Assembly: GCA_003979335.1 (NCBI GenBank)
Contig: RYWC01000022.1
Span: 1-8,780, forward strand
DNA length: 8,780 nt
Reading direction: 5' to 3'
DNA from: Clostridia bacterium
GTDB taxonomy: Bacteria > Bacillota_A > Clostridia > Christensenellales > Borkfalkiaceae
The notes under the pieces were generated by a model. That model searched no databases. It was not told the origin of the DNA and saw nothing but the letters and a program-made list of their open reading frames with translations. Position numbers and translations under genes: made by a program. This document shows positions 1-7,636 of this stretch, in pieces; the stretch's first letter is position 1; each line of letters opens with the position of its first letter.

Positions 1-3000
1 GTAAATTATCTGCACGGCGAAATTACGGTTGAAAGCCGCGTTTTAAAACTCAAATCCAACTCAAACGAATGGGTTTACGACGGGGAGAAACATTATGAAA
101 CAGGCTATTTTATAACGGAAGGCTCTATTCCCGAAGGGCAGCAGATAAAAGTTACTTCCGCCGCAGAGGTAAAAGAATATACGCCGTCCACAGTAGAAAA
201 CCTGCTGACTTACGATGTTTTATATAACGGCGCAAGCGTAATGAAAAACTACGCGTTCACGGCTGAAAGCGGCACGCTTACGGTAACGCAGAGACATATT
301 TGGGTTGAAACCGCGAGCAAAACAAAGATTTACGACGGTTCGCCGTTAAGCTGTGCGGAATACAAAACATATCTTGTGCTTTCTTCCGGAACGGACGGGC
401 GCGGTTCTGCCGATGGTCTTGTCGGCGGCGATAAGCTTATAATAGACGAAAGCACCCTGCCTTCGATTACCAATGTTTCGCAGTCGCCTTGTGAAAACAT
501 TTTCTCATTCGCCGTGCCGAACGATAACTATGTGCTGGAACTCAGCCTGTGCGTTTACGGCGTACTGAAAATAAATCCCGTAAATCTTACGGTGAAAGTT
601 GACGCTTATGAAAGGGTTTATGGCGAAAACTTCCTTGACCACCCTGTGCTCGGAAGCAATCTTACGCCAAACGGCATAAGCGCAAACGAATATCTGGTTA
701 TAACCGAATTTGCCGCTTCGGCGGAGTACGGCGAGGGCGAATATCCGAATGTCGGCATAAACGACGGCGCGATTAAAGCGTATAAATGGGAAATTTATAA
801 AAACGGAACTTTATACGAAAGTTACGAGGACGGTGTGCGCGTATCCCCCGAGAGCGTGGGCAACTATTCGTTTAACTTTGTTATAGGTCAGCTGAACATC
901 AGAAAACGCGCAATTACTATAACCACGCCCGATTTGGAATTTATCTATAACGGAAAACTTCAAACGGACGCAGACGTTATTTCTTCGCCGTCTTCGGGTA
1001 CATTGGCGGCAGGGCAGCGTCTTGCCCTGAGGCTTCCCGTATCCGGTGCAAAGGACGCAGGCGTGTACGCTGAGGCAAACAAGCACTTCTACGGCGTGTT
1101 TACGACTGAGGGCGGCAATGTTTCTTCTAACTACGAAATTACAAATAATTTCGGAACGATTACCGTAAACAGAAGACAAATCAATCTTGCCGCAGACGAT
1201 ATCACGGACGCGGTATACGGCGATACGCTTAATCATACCGCCGTTGTCGGCGGCGACTTGCTTGCAGACGGCGAAAGTATCGAAATTAGCGTAACTTACG
1301 AACAGAACGGAAAAACCGTGGTTGCAAAAGACGCGGGCGAATACACAATTAAAATAAACGCGGCGGCTTGTAAGTTCAGGTATAGCGACGGAACGGTTCA
1401 GCAGGTTAAAAACTATGACATAACATCTGTTGAAGACGGCACGCTTACAATAAACAAAAAACAAATTACAGTTTCGTTAACAAGCCGTTATGTCGATTAC
1501 GGCGACGACTGGCTGTATGATACTCCGTATAGCGATATGGATTTTGCAAGCGTTGAACAAGCGCTTCCCTACGGCGAAACGTTTGACTTTGCCGTGCTGT
1601 TCAGAAAGGACGGCGTGGTTACGGAGCCTAAAAATGCAGGTAGCTATTACGTTGAAATCGACTTGACGAAAACAGCCGTAACCGGTAAAAAAGACGGTTT
1701 AAAAAACTATGTTTTAAATTGCCCCGATACTGCGCAGCTGACGATAGACAGAAGAAATATATTCATTCTGCCGTTGGACGTTTCTGCTGTTTACGGCGAA
1801 GAAATAAGTTACCCCGACGGGAAAAACAATTTTAAATATTCTTACGCATCGGATTTAACTTCTCATTTGGTTTACAATGAAGAACTCGAACTGTTTGCGG
1901 ATTTGTCCGTGTTCGATAAGCCAGATGTCGGCAAATACAGGCTTTCGTCGCTGAGCGCCATAAAATGTTACTTCGACGGAGACGAGGAAACCGCGTCTGA
2001 ACCTGTCTATTCGGACGGCAGCGTTTTGCAATACGGTTTCTCAAATTACAGAGTCGATTATTTGTTCAATACCATAAATAGCGGCAGACTTACCGTAACG
2101 CCAAGACCTATAGAAATCGAACTGAATAAGGCGGAAAACGACGGTGAAACTTACGGCAAAATTTTAAGCTACGACAGCTCGTCGGTAAATAACTTTACTT
2201 TGTTAAACGGAAATTTTGCCTACGGTGAAACGCTTAAAGTCGAAGCCGCGTTCTCTAAACTTATTAACGGTCGGGGCGATAACGTTGTCTACATATGTAA
2301 AGACGCCGGCGATTACCGTTACACTATTGACGAAGAAAATAGCGTAATTTATTCTTCCGACGGCGCGGAAAAAGTAAACGGCATCAATAATTACCAAATT
2401 ACCTGTTCCGAACGCACCGCTTCGATATTCAGTAAGCATATACTTATGTCCATTCCCGATCGGGAAGTTGATTACGGCGAAGCTTTGCCTTGGAATGCTG
2501 ACGTTTATTACCCCCAGCCTCAGGCGGAAAGCGTTATGGAATATAACGAAACGCTGAGCGTCCGTTTGCACTATTGCGATTGGGACGATTATGCTTACGG
2601 CACAACGACTTTCGTTACTCCACACTCAGTGGGCGATTATATAGTCGTTTTATACGACATTCGCGTATACGATGAAAACGGCGTGCGCGTCAACGCGTCC
2701 AATTATGATGTGGAAAGCGAATTCGGATGCCTTTATATAAACGAAAGAGAAATTACTGTAAACACGGTGCATATGCCCGATTTTGTTTACGGCGATACGG
2801 TCATTTATAACGGAGTTGCGGAGGTCGGAGGAAACGGACTTGCATACGGACAGCGGTTGACTGTGACGGAAGTCGAGTATTATAAAGACGGCGTCAAGTT
2901 GGACGGCGCGCCTGCAGAAGCAGGCGAATACGTCGTTAAACCCGTTGCAGTCGAAATTTACGAAAATGACGGCGTTACTCCCGTATTGCTCGGCAACTAT

Positions 3001-6000
3001 AAAATATCTTTCGGCGACGGTGCGCTTTTGGTAATCAAGGCAAAGAAAATAAGGCTTACCGTCGGCGATAAATCTTTCGTATACGACGGATTGTCCCACA
3101 GCTTTACCGATTATTATAAAGCCGAATACATAGACGAAAACGGCTTTGTGATAAGGGAAGCGGAATTGACCGAAGAGGAAAAGGCAAGCATTTACGTTGC
3201 AAGCTTTAAAGCTATTACAAACGTATGGGAATCGGGCGAAAACGAAGTTGCGTTCGCAAGCAGCGGAAACTATGAAATCGAGACCGTCGCAGGCAGGCTT
3301 GAAATAACCGCGCGTCCTGTTGCGGTTTACACCGATAGCAAAACGTGGGTATACGACGGCAAGCCGCACGTTTACGAAGTTATAAAACTTATTATGTGTA
3401 CGGACGGTACCGCAGGACTGCCTGAACAGGGTTTTGTCGACGAGTACACCGTAAACTGGCTTGCCGCGCCCGTGACAGACGTTGTTGATAAATTTTTGTT
3501 AAACAATGCTTGTGAAATTTTATTCAACGACCCCGAGGGCGCCGCACACAGCTTAGCCGAAAACTACGATATAGAATATATTTTCGGTCAGATTCTGGTA
3601 ACTCCGAGAACTTTAACCGTTGTAACGTCTTCCGCAGACAAAGTCTATGACGGCAATCCCCTTTACACCACGGCTTACGACAGGGTTTACTATATCAACG
3701 AAGACGGCGAAGAGGAAGAGGGACTTTTGAACGGCGACGCAATCTGGGCGGTTTCAGGCGAAATTACTGAAATAACCGACGTCGGCGAAACAAAAAACAA
3801 AACGTTGTTTGAACCCGAAACTTCCAATTACAAAATTACGCTCTACGAATACGGAAATTTGAGCGTGGACGTCAGAGATATAACGATAACCCTCAGCGAC
3901 GTCGGCGTAGTTTACGGCGAACAGACCTATCCCGTAGGCAAAGACAACTATGATTTGGTAAATTCGGGCGCGTTGCAGAACGGCGAAAAGTTGCAGGTTT
4001 CCGCTCTATATTACCGCGGCGATTCTGCCGTAACCTTTGACTCCGCGCGCGACGTGGGCACTTACGGCATAACACTTGACGTTACAAAAAGCTTCGTTTA
4101 TACCGGCAGGTACTCCGCCGGCACAGAAATAAACGGCATTTATAATTATCGTTTTACTGTAAACGACGGTACTTTGACAATTTCGCAGAAGCGTCTTACG
4201 GTAATACCTTATTCTTACGAGGACGAAATTTACGGCGACCCCGTTACGCCTTATTCGGCTGCGCAGAACAACTTTGTTAATGCGGCGGCTCAGCTTGCGT
4301 ACAACGAAAAAATGACCGTAACGGTAAATTATTTCGACAATGCCGGAAATACGGTCGACGTAGGCAATATAACAACCATCGGCGAGTATTCGATTGTAAT
4401 TGACGAAATATCACTTACGAACGAATTCGGCGATACCGCCGACTTGAATAATTACGATATCGTAATGCCGCAGAACGGACTTCTTAAAGTTAATCCCAGA
4501 CCCATTTATGTGCAGAGAATTGCCGTAAACGCAGTTTACGACGGCGAATGGCACGAGGCAAGGGAATATGCGACCTACTGCTATTACGACGGTGAAAAAA
4601 AGGCTGGGCTTGTAAACGGAGACTTGCTGGAAATTATCGAAAGCACTGTGACGCGCAGGCTCAACGCAGGCACGGACGAAATTCTTACCGAGTTCGTAAT
4701 ACCTGAAAACTATAAGCTTGTAAGTTACGTCGGCGCAAAGCTTACCGTAAAGAAGAGGGAAATAACCGTTATTCTGAACGATATCGCCGACGTGGAATAC
4801 GGCAGCGCGCTTGTATACCCCACGGGCGCGGACAATTTCTCATATGCGGACGGTTCGCTCGTCATAGTAGAGGGCGAAGCGCTTGAAATTGCGGTAATGT
4901 TCTACACGGACGAAGCGCTTCTGCACTCGGCGGAGCCCAAGAACGCAGGCGAGTACTTCTATAAGATTAATAAAAATAAAACTACGGTCACGGGCGCGAA
5001 AGACCCCGAACTTGCAAACGGACTTTCTAACTATAATTTGCTGACTTCGACGAAATACAAGACGGCGTTTATAACCAAAAAGGACGTTGAAATTACGCTG
5101 AATGCGCCTTCGACTGTTGTCTACGACGGCAACGAGCACGAATATAACGACGGTTACTCGCTTGCAGGCGGCTCTTCGTTCGCATACGGCGAAAAAATAG
5201 ATTTGCTTGCCGTCAATTATTCCGACTGCCTTGAAGACGGTTCGTTTGCCATAACTTCTATTCCGAAGAACGCAGGCAGGTACTTTATAGAGTTTGACGC
5301 GTCGTCCTCTGTGATAGGCGGAATGTCGGCTGATGCCAACTATAATATCGTCTGCGCCGACGGCGTTTACTTTGAAATTCTTAAAAAGGACATTCGTATA
5401 AGCGTCGGCAACGACAGCAAGGTTTATAACGGCTTCGGTTACAGATTGGATGCTGACTTGATTACTTATATCGGAGTCGCCTCGTCCGAGGCGGTATCGC
5501 CCACGGTAAACTATTATTTAAACGGCGAAAAAGTCGAAGAACCCGTAAACGCAGGAATTTACAGCATTGTATTCGACAGGTCGCGCTTTGCGGTTATCGG
5601 CGGTCTTGCTTCAAACTACAACATAGTTTCCTCCGAAGGGGACGAAAGGGGTTCGCTTACCATAGAAAAGCGCAAAGTGACGCAAATAAAACCTGACGAC
5701 AGGGTTATCGAAGTTCCCGAAAAACCCGTTCAGCCCTTGAATGACGAAACCTTCTCGTCAGAGGGCGAAGATAAATATACGGCAGGCATTATAAGCGGCG
5801 ACGTCGGCAAACTTACACCGTTCTATTCATATTACATCGGCGACACGCAGACGCGCGTTTTGCCCGAAGATTTGAATACGAGGGGAGTGTACAGGATAGA
5901 GCTTAGCTTTACCGAGGCGAGTTATCCGGGCGATTGGAGCGCGCAGATTGCGGAAAACGCAAGGGTGCTTGCAAACTATGACCTGCCGGAAGTTATTCAA

Positions 6001-7620
6001 TCGGGCAGGCTTGAAATAACGGCAAGACTGGTATGGGTAAAAGCTATCTATACGGGCGGAGAAATCGTCTATGACGGAACTGAAATAGACCCTTCGTCCG
6101 ACGAATGGAAAGATAAATTCTCGTTTATGCACTGGCATGAATCCGAGGGTGAAGGCTCGGAAGGTTTTGTGGACGGATTGGCTGATACGCTTACCCCCGT
6201 GTATTTGTTTGAATTAAACGGCGCGGTTACGGGCAAGCCCGTGCACGCAGGCATATATACCCTTACCGTAAGTTTCGCCGAAGAAATTTCCGAGGACGAC
6301 TATTACGTTCGTTGCGAACCGATTAAATTTACTATAAAACAGCGCGCGTTGAAAGTTGATTTGAGCGCGTTTAGCGCACAGACCGAGTACAGCGGTTCGC
6401 TTCTGTTCTCCAAATACCCCGAAAAGGATATTCTCGCGCTTGCAGCAGTACAGGGCTTTATAAGCGGAGAAGAAAGCTATGATAAATACGCGCTTGAAAT
6501 TGACTTCTTCAATAAAACTCTTGATGTATTTGCAGACAGGGATTTCGCAGGTTTATACGATGTAAAAGCAAGCTTAAAATCAGGCGCGAATTACGACTAT
6601 TATATCGACGAAACGCTGTCGGTTTGGGGTTCGCTTGACATAAGCAAACTCGCAATATACGTTAAACCCGTAAACAAGTCTGAACTTTTTAACGGTCAGA
6701 CAATTTCGGTAGGCGGCGGCGAGTACGAAATAATAGGCGGTTACAACGGCAGGGATACAGCCCTTGTCGGCGGCGACGTAATGCAGATAGGCGTTACGGG
6801 CGATTTGCAGGCTCCGGCAGTTGCAAAAGTCGTCTATGTGGACGCAAACAGTACGGTAATTACAAACGCTTACGGCGAAAACGTTACCGCGTCCTACGAC
6901 ATAATCACAAGATATTCGTCCGATTTGGGCGGAGATTACAACGCGGCAAGTTTCCAGGGCGTGTTAAAATACATAACCAGAACCGTGCATTATGTGCAGA
7001 CGGAACTGACGCAGAGAGAGTTTACATATACAGGTTCCAAAATAAAACTCGATACGGACGGGAAAATTTTGGCGCAGGCGGTCGCTTCAGCGGACGCCGA
7101 CGGCTTTATGGCAGGTCACAGGTTTGCGGTAAAAGGCGAGCTTCCCATTCTCAACGTCGCAGTATACGCAAAGTGGGTGCAGGTTGCCGTCTACGACGGG
7201 AACGGCACGGACGTAACAAGGTTCTATAACCTCGTGCTTGACAACCAGCAACAGTCTCAGATAACCGTAAAGGGCGTTGAGGTTAATATTACCGTTTCAG
7301 GTTTGGACGATAAGTCGCTTGAGAAAGCGTGGAACGAAAAGGATACAAATATACTCAAAGTTTCAGACTACAATCAGAACTGGACGGTATTGAACCCCGA
7401 GCTTTATGCGGATAGCGTAACGGGGCTTTGGGAAAATCACGGTTGCGAAATAGTTGTGGTCAAAGGTGCTGACGGCAAGTTTACGTTCAAAGTTTTGCTT
7501 TATCAGAACGGAACTAACGGCAGACGCACTGAAAAGAGTATGATGTATTCGCTGAACGTAAATCTTCCGTCGTCGCTTACGGCAGTCGCGGAAAAATGCC
7601 CTATGGCAAGTATCAAATAA
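1..7620 (+). CDS. Giant tandem MBG/YDG-module surface protein (5' end outside window)
   Basis: The frame is open from base 1 to the TAA at 7618-7620, giving 2539 residues with no start in the window. The ATG at 241 has no ribosome binding site before it, and it falls just before the N-Y-A-F...G-T-L-T-V strand that closes a module, so it is internal. The sequence is about 24 successive modules (boundaries in the repeat entries) plus a 114-residue C-terminal region. Modules carry Y-D-G, Y-N-G or Y-G-[DE] near residue 13, often a G-D-x-[LI] or Y-G-E-x-[LI] motif in the middle, K-[DN]-A-G-x-Y in many, and a closing N-Y-x-[IV]...G-x-L-x-[IV]-x-x-[RK]. These are hallmarks of the MBG and YDG extracellular beta-sandwich families found in bacterial adhesins. 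No catalytic motif is visible. By inference it is a secreted, rod-like stalk or adhesin. Any signal peptide and ligand-binding head would lie upstream. No LPXTG, membrane helix, SLH or LysM motif is seen at the C-terminus. Coding and class are secure; the specific role is unknown. Confidence 0.95.
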   Translation, partial: VNYLHGEITVESRVLKLKSNSNEWVYDGEKHYETGYFITEGSIPEGQQIKVTSAAEVKEYTPSTVENLLTYDVLYNGASVMKNYAFTAESGTLTVTQRHIWVETASKTKIYDGSPLSCAEYKTYLVLSSGTDGRGSADGLVGGDKLIIDESTLPSITNVSQSPCENIFSFAVPNDNYVLELSLCVYGVLKINPVNLTVKVDAYERVYGENFLDHPVLGSNLTPNGISANEYLVITEFAASAEYGEGEYPNVGINDGAIKAYKWEIYKNGTLYESYEDGVRVSPESVGNYSFNFVIGQLNIRKRAITITTPDLEFIYNGKLQTDADVISSPSSGTLAAGQRLALRLPVSGAKDAGVYAEANKHFYGVFTTEGGNVSSNYEITNNFGTITVNRRQINLAADDITDAVYGDTLNHTAVVGGDLLADGESIEISVTYEQNGKTVVAKDAGEYTIKINAAACKFRYSDGTVQQVKNYDITSVEDGTLTINKKQITVSLTSRYVDYGDDWLYDTPYSDMDFASVEQALPYGETFDFAVLFRKDGVVTEPKNAGSYYVEIDLTKTAVTGKKDGLKNYVLNCPDTAQLTIDRRNIFILPLDVSAVYGEEISYPDGKNNFKYSYASDLTSHLVYNEELELFADLSVFDKPDVGKYRLSSLSAIKCYFDGDEETASEPVYSDGSVLQYGFSNYRVDYLFNTINSGRLTVTPRPIEIELNKAENDGETYGKILSYDSSSVNNFTLLNGNFAYGETLKVEAAFSKLINGRGDNVVYICKDAGDYRYTIDEENSVIYSSDGAEKVNGINNYQITCSERTASIFSKHILMSIPDREVDYGEALPWNADVYYPQPQAESVMEYNETLSVRLHYCDWDDYAYGTTTFVTPHSVGDYIVVLYDIRVYDENGVRVNASNYDVESEFGCLYINEREITVNTVHMPDFVYGDTVIYNGVAEVGGNGLAYGQRLTVTEVEYYKDGVKLDGAPAEAGEYVVKPVAVEIYENDGVTPVLLGNYKISFGDGALLVIKAKKIRLTVGDKSFVYDGLSHSFTDYYKAEYIDENGFVIREAELTEEEKASIYVASFKAITNVWESGENEVAFASSGNYEIETVAGRLEITARPVAVYTDSKTWVYDGKPHVYEVIKLIMCTDGTAGLPEQGFVDEYTVNWLAAPVTDVVDKFLLNNACEILFNDPEGAAHSLAENYDIEYIFGQILVTPRTLTVVTSSADKVYDGNPLYTTAYDRVYYINEDGEEEEGLLNGDAIWAVSGEITEITDVGETKNKTLFEPETSNYKITLYEYGNLSVDVRDITITLSDVGVVYGEQTYPVGKDNYDLVNSGALQNGEKLQVSALYYRGDSAVTFDSARDVGTYGITLDVTKSFVYTGRYSAGTEINGIYNYRFTVNDGTLTISQKRLTVIPYSYEDEIYGDPVTPYSAAQNNFVNAAAQLAYNEKMTVTVNYFDNAGNTVDVGNITTIGEYSIVIDEISLTNEFGDTADLNNYDIVMPQNGLLKVNPRPIYVQRIAVNAVYDGEWHEAREYATYCYYDGEKKAGLVNGDLLEIIESTVTRRLNAGTDEILTEFVIPENYKLVSYVGAKLTVKKREITVILNDIADVEYGSALVYPTGADNFSYADGSLVIVEGEALEIAVMFYTDEALLHSAEPKNAGEYFYKINKNKTTVTGAKDPELANGLSNYNLLTSTKYKTAFITKKDVEITLNAPSTVVYDGNEHEYNDGYSLAGGSSFAYGEKIDLLAVNYSDCLEDGSFAITSIPKNAGRYFIEFDASSSVIGGMSADANYNIVCADGVYFEILKKDIRISVGNDSKVYNGFGYRLDADLITYIGVASSEAVSPTVNYYLNGEKVEEPVNAGIYSIVFDRSRFAVIGGLASNYNIVSSEGDERGSLTIEKRKVTQIKPDDRVIEVPEKPVQPLNDETFSSEGEDKYTAGIISGDVGKLTPFYSYYIGDTQTRVLPEDLNTRGVYRIELSFTEASYPGDWSAQIAENARVLANYDLPEVIQSGRLEITARLVWVKAIYTGGEIVYDGTEIDPSSDEWKDKFSFMHWHESEGEGSEGFVDGLADTLTPVYLFELNGAVTGKPVHAGIYTLTVSFAEEISEDDYYVRCEPIKFTIKQRALKVDLSAFSAQTEYSGSLLFSKYPEKDILALAAVQGFISGEESYDKYALEIDFFNKTLDVFADRDFAGLYDVKASLKSGANYDYYIDETLSVWGSLDISKLAIYVKPVNKSELFNGQTISVGGGEYEIIGGYNGRDTALVGGDVMQIGVTGDLQAPAVAKVVYVDANSTVITNAYGENVTASYDIITRYSSDLGGDYNAASFQGVLKYITRTVHYVQTELTQREFTYTGSKIKLDTDGKILAQAVASADADGFMAGHRFAVKGELPILNVAVYAKWVQVAVYDGNGTDVTRFYNLVLDNQQQSQITVKGVEVNITVSGLDDKSLEKAWNEKDTNILKVSDYNQNWTVLNPELYADSVTGLWENHGCEIVVVKGADGKFTFKVLLYQNGTNGRRTEKSMMYSLNVNLPSSLTAVAEKCPMASIK
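40..579 (+). repeat. Modules 1-2, YDG type
   Basis: Two YDG modules of 85 and 95 residues. Module 1 has W-V-Y-D-G-x-x-H, a His three residues after the Gly that recurs in modules 11, 12, 16 and 18. Module 2 has I-Y-D-G-S-P-L, and later G-L-V-G-G-D-K-L, which matches the G-L-[VL]-x-G-D segment in modules 13 and 16. Two YDG subtypes therefore sit side by side here. Confidence 0.8.
580..1176 (+). repeat. Modules 3-4, YGE then YNG type
   Basis: Module 3 (110 residues) has V-Y-G-E, followed by extra Gly/Glu/Tyr-rich sequence around 718-750 not seen in the shorter modules. It closes with G-N-Y-S-F...G-Q-L-N-I-R-K-R. Module 4 (89 residues) replaces Asp with Asn (I-Y-N-G) and closes with S-N-Y-E-I...G-T-I-T-V-N-R-R. 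Both keep the D-A-G or V-G plus Tyr turn near the end. Confidence 0.75.
1177..3045 (+). repeat. Modules 5-10, block of six YG-x type modules
   Basis: Six consecutive modules of 95-117 residues have Y-G-D, Y-G-E or Y-G-K in place of Y-D-G. Most carry a second motif about 25-40 residues later, of the form Y-[GN]-[EQ]-x-[LFM], for example P-Y-G-E-T-F at 1570, A-Y-G-E-T-L at 2218 and A-Y-G-Q-R-L at 2842. Module 5 has D-G-E-S-I in that place. D-A-G-E-Y, N-A-G-S-Y and D-A-G-D-Y turns precede the final N-Y strand. Module 7 is the longest of the block (117 residues). This is the longest uninterrupted run of the YG-x class in the window. Confidence 0.8.
3046..3876 (+). repeat. Modules 11-13, YDG type block
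   Basis: Three YDG modules of 90, 98 and 89 residues. Modules 11 and 12 belong to the V-Y-D-G-x-x-H subtype. Module 13 has V-Y-D-G-N-P-L and later G-L-L-N-G-D-A-I, the other subtype. Module 11 ends G-R-L-E-I-T-A-R, a sequence repeated exactly at the end of module 20. Module 13 has an acidic loop, D-G-E-E-E-E-G, around 3703-3723. Confidence 0.8.
3877..4500 (+). repeat. Modules 14-15, YG-x type pair
   Basis: Two YG-x modules of 105 and 103 residues: V-Y-G-E at 3910 and I-Y-G-D at 4228. Both carry a [DN]-N-[FY] element 8-12 residues after the motif (D-N-Y and N-N-F), also present in modules 7, 8 and 17. Their second motif is relaxed (N-G-E-K-L and Y-N-E-K-M). They end with Y-N-Y-R-F and N-N-Y-D-I strands. 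Confidence 0.75.
4501..5673 (+). repeat. Modules 16-19, alternating YDG and YG-x types
   Basis: Module 16 (86 residues) is YDG with the downstream His. Module 17 (108) is Y-G-S with D-N-F. Module 18 (102) is a hybrid: V-V-Y-D-G-x-x-H at the start, but A-Y-G-E-K-I in the middle, a feature otherwise of the YG-x class. Module 19 (95) is V-Y-N-G. Modules 18 and 19 both carry V-I-G-G before the final N-Y-N-I-V strand, so they look like close relatives in their second halves. Confidence 0.75.
5674..6027 (+). repeat. Module 20, degenerate and lacking the Y-x-G motif
   Basis: At 118 residues this is the longest unit. Where Y-D-G is expected it has a charged, proline-containing stretch (V-P-E-K-P-V-Q-P) and then an acidic stretch, S-S-E-G-E-D. 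Its second half is still module-like: G-V-Y-R-I-E-L, then A-N-Y-D-L-P and G-R-L-E-I-T-A-R. It may be a diverged module, or a hinge fused to half a module. Confidence 0.65.
6028..7275 (+). repeat. Modules 21-24, C-terminal group with drifting motifs
   Basis: Module 21 keeps V-Y-D-G (6067). Module 22 has Y-S-G (6388), module 23 F-N-G (6688) and module 24 Y-T-G (7027). Closing strands are also looser: R-C-E-P-I-K-F-T-I in module 21, G-S-L-D-I in 22, G-V-L-K-Y-I in 23, and S-Q-I-T-V-K-G in 24. Lengths (98-111 residues) remain normal, so the fold is probably kept while the signature erodes toward the C-terminus. Confidence 0.7.
7276..7617 (+). other. C-terminal 114-residue region, no recognised anchor
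   Basis: This is the part of the giant protein after the last module. It opens with a beta-strand-like V-E-V-N-I-T-V-S-G-L-D, as a module would, but has no Y-x-G motif. It continues with W-N-E-K-D, N-W-T-V-L-N-P, G-L-W-E-N-H-G and K-F-T-F-K-V-L-L-Y. It is relatively rich in Trp (four within about 45 residues) compared with the modules. The last residues are polar. I see no LPXTG-like motif, hydrophobic helix, basic tail, or SLH, LysM or choline-binding motif. It could be a capping domain or an unrecognised wall-binding or sorting domain. Confidence 0.6.
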
Positions 7621-7636
7621 CATTTAAAAAAATTAC

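Larger units (their letters stand above)
40..7275 (+). repeat. Array of about 24 tandem beta-sandwich modules
   Basis: I set module starts at the residue after each basic junction: 40, 295, 580, 910, 1177, 1462, 1756, 2107, 2437, 2749, 3046, 3316, 3610, 3877, 4192, 4501, 4759, 5083, 5389, 5674, 6028, 6346, 6649 and 6982. The end of one further module occupies 1-39, so the array continues upstream. The Y-x-G or Y-G-x motifs start at 76, 331, 619, 946, 1216, 1498, 1792, 2152, 2473, 2788, 3082, 3352, 3646, 3913, 4231, 4537, 4798, 5122, 5425, 6070, 6388, 6688 (F-N-G) and 7027, spaced about 255-360 bases apart. The module starting at 5674 lacks the motif. The repetition is at protein level; I noticed no long exact DNA repeat. 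Boundaries may be off by a few residues. Confidence 0.9.

Noticed and set aside
241..243. ATG at 241 as the start of the giant gene
   Set aside because: The same frame is open back to base 1 and encodes module sequence there, including W-V-Y-D-G at 70-84. No ribosome binding site precedes 241, and the ATG splits a module just before its closing strand.
811..1464. Long - strand ORF of 217 codons, and a similar one of 239 codons at 2650-3369
   Set aside because: Both lie wholly antisense to the giant gene. Their translations are rich in Cys, Arg, Val and Phe with no family resemblance. They arise because the coding strand's codon preference leaves the antisense frame short of stops.
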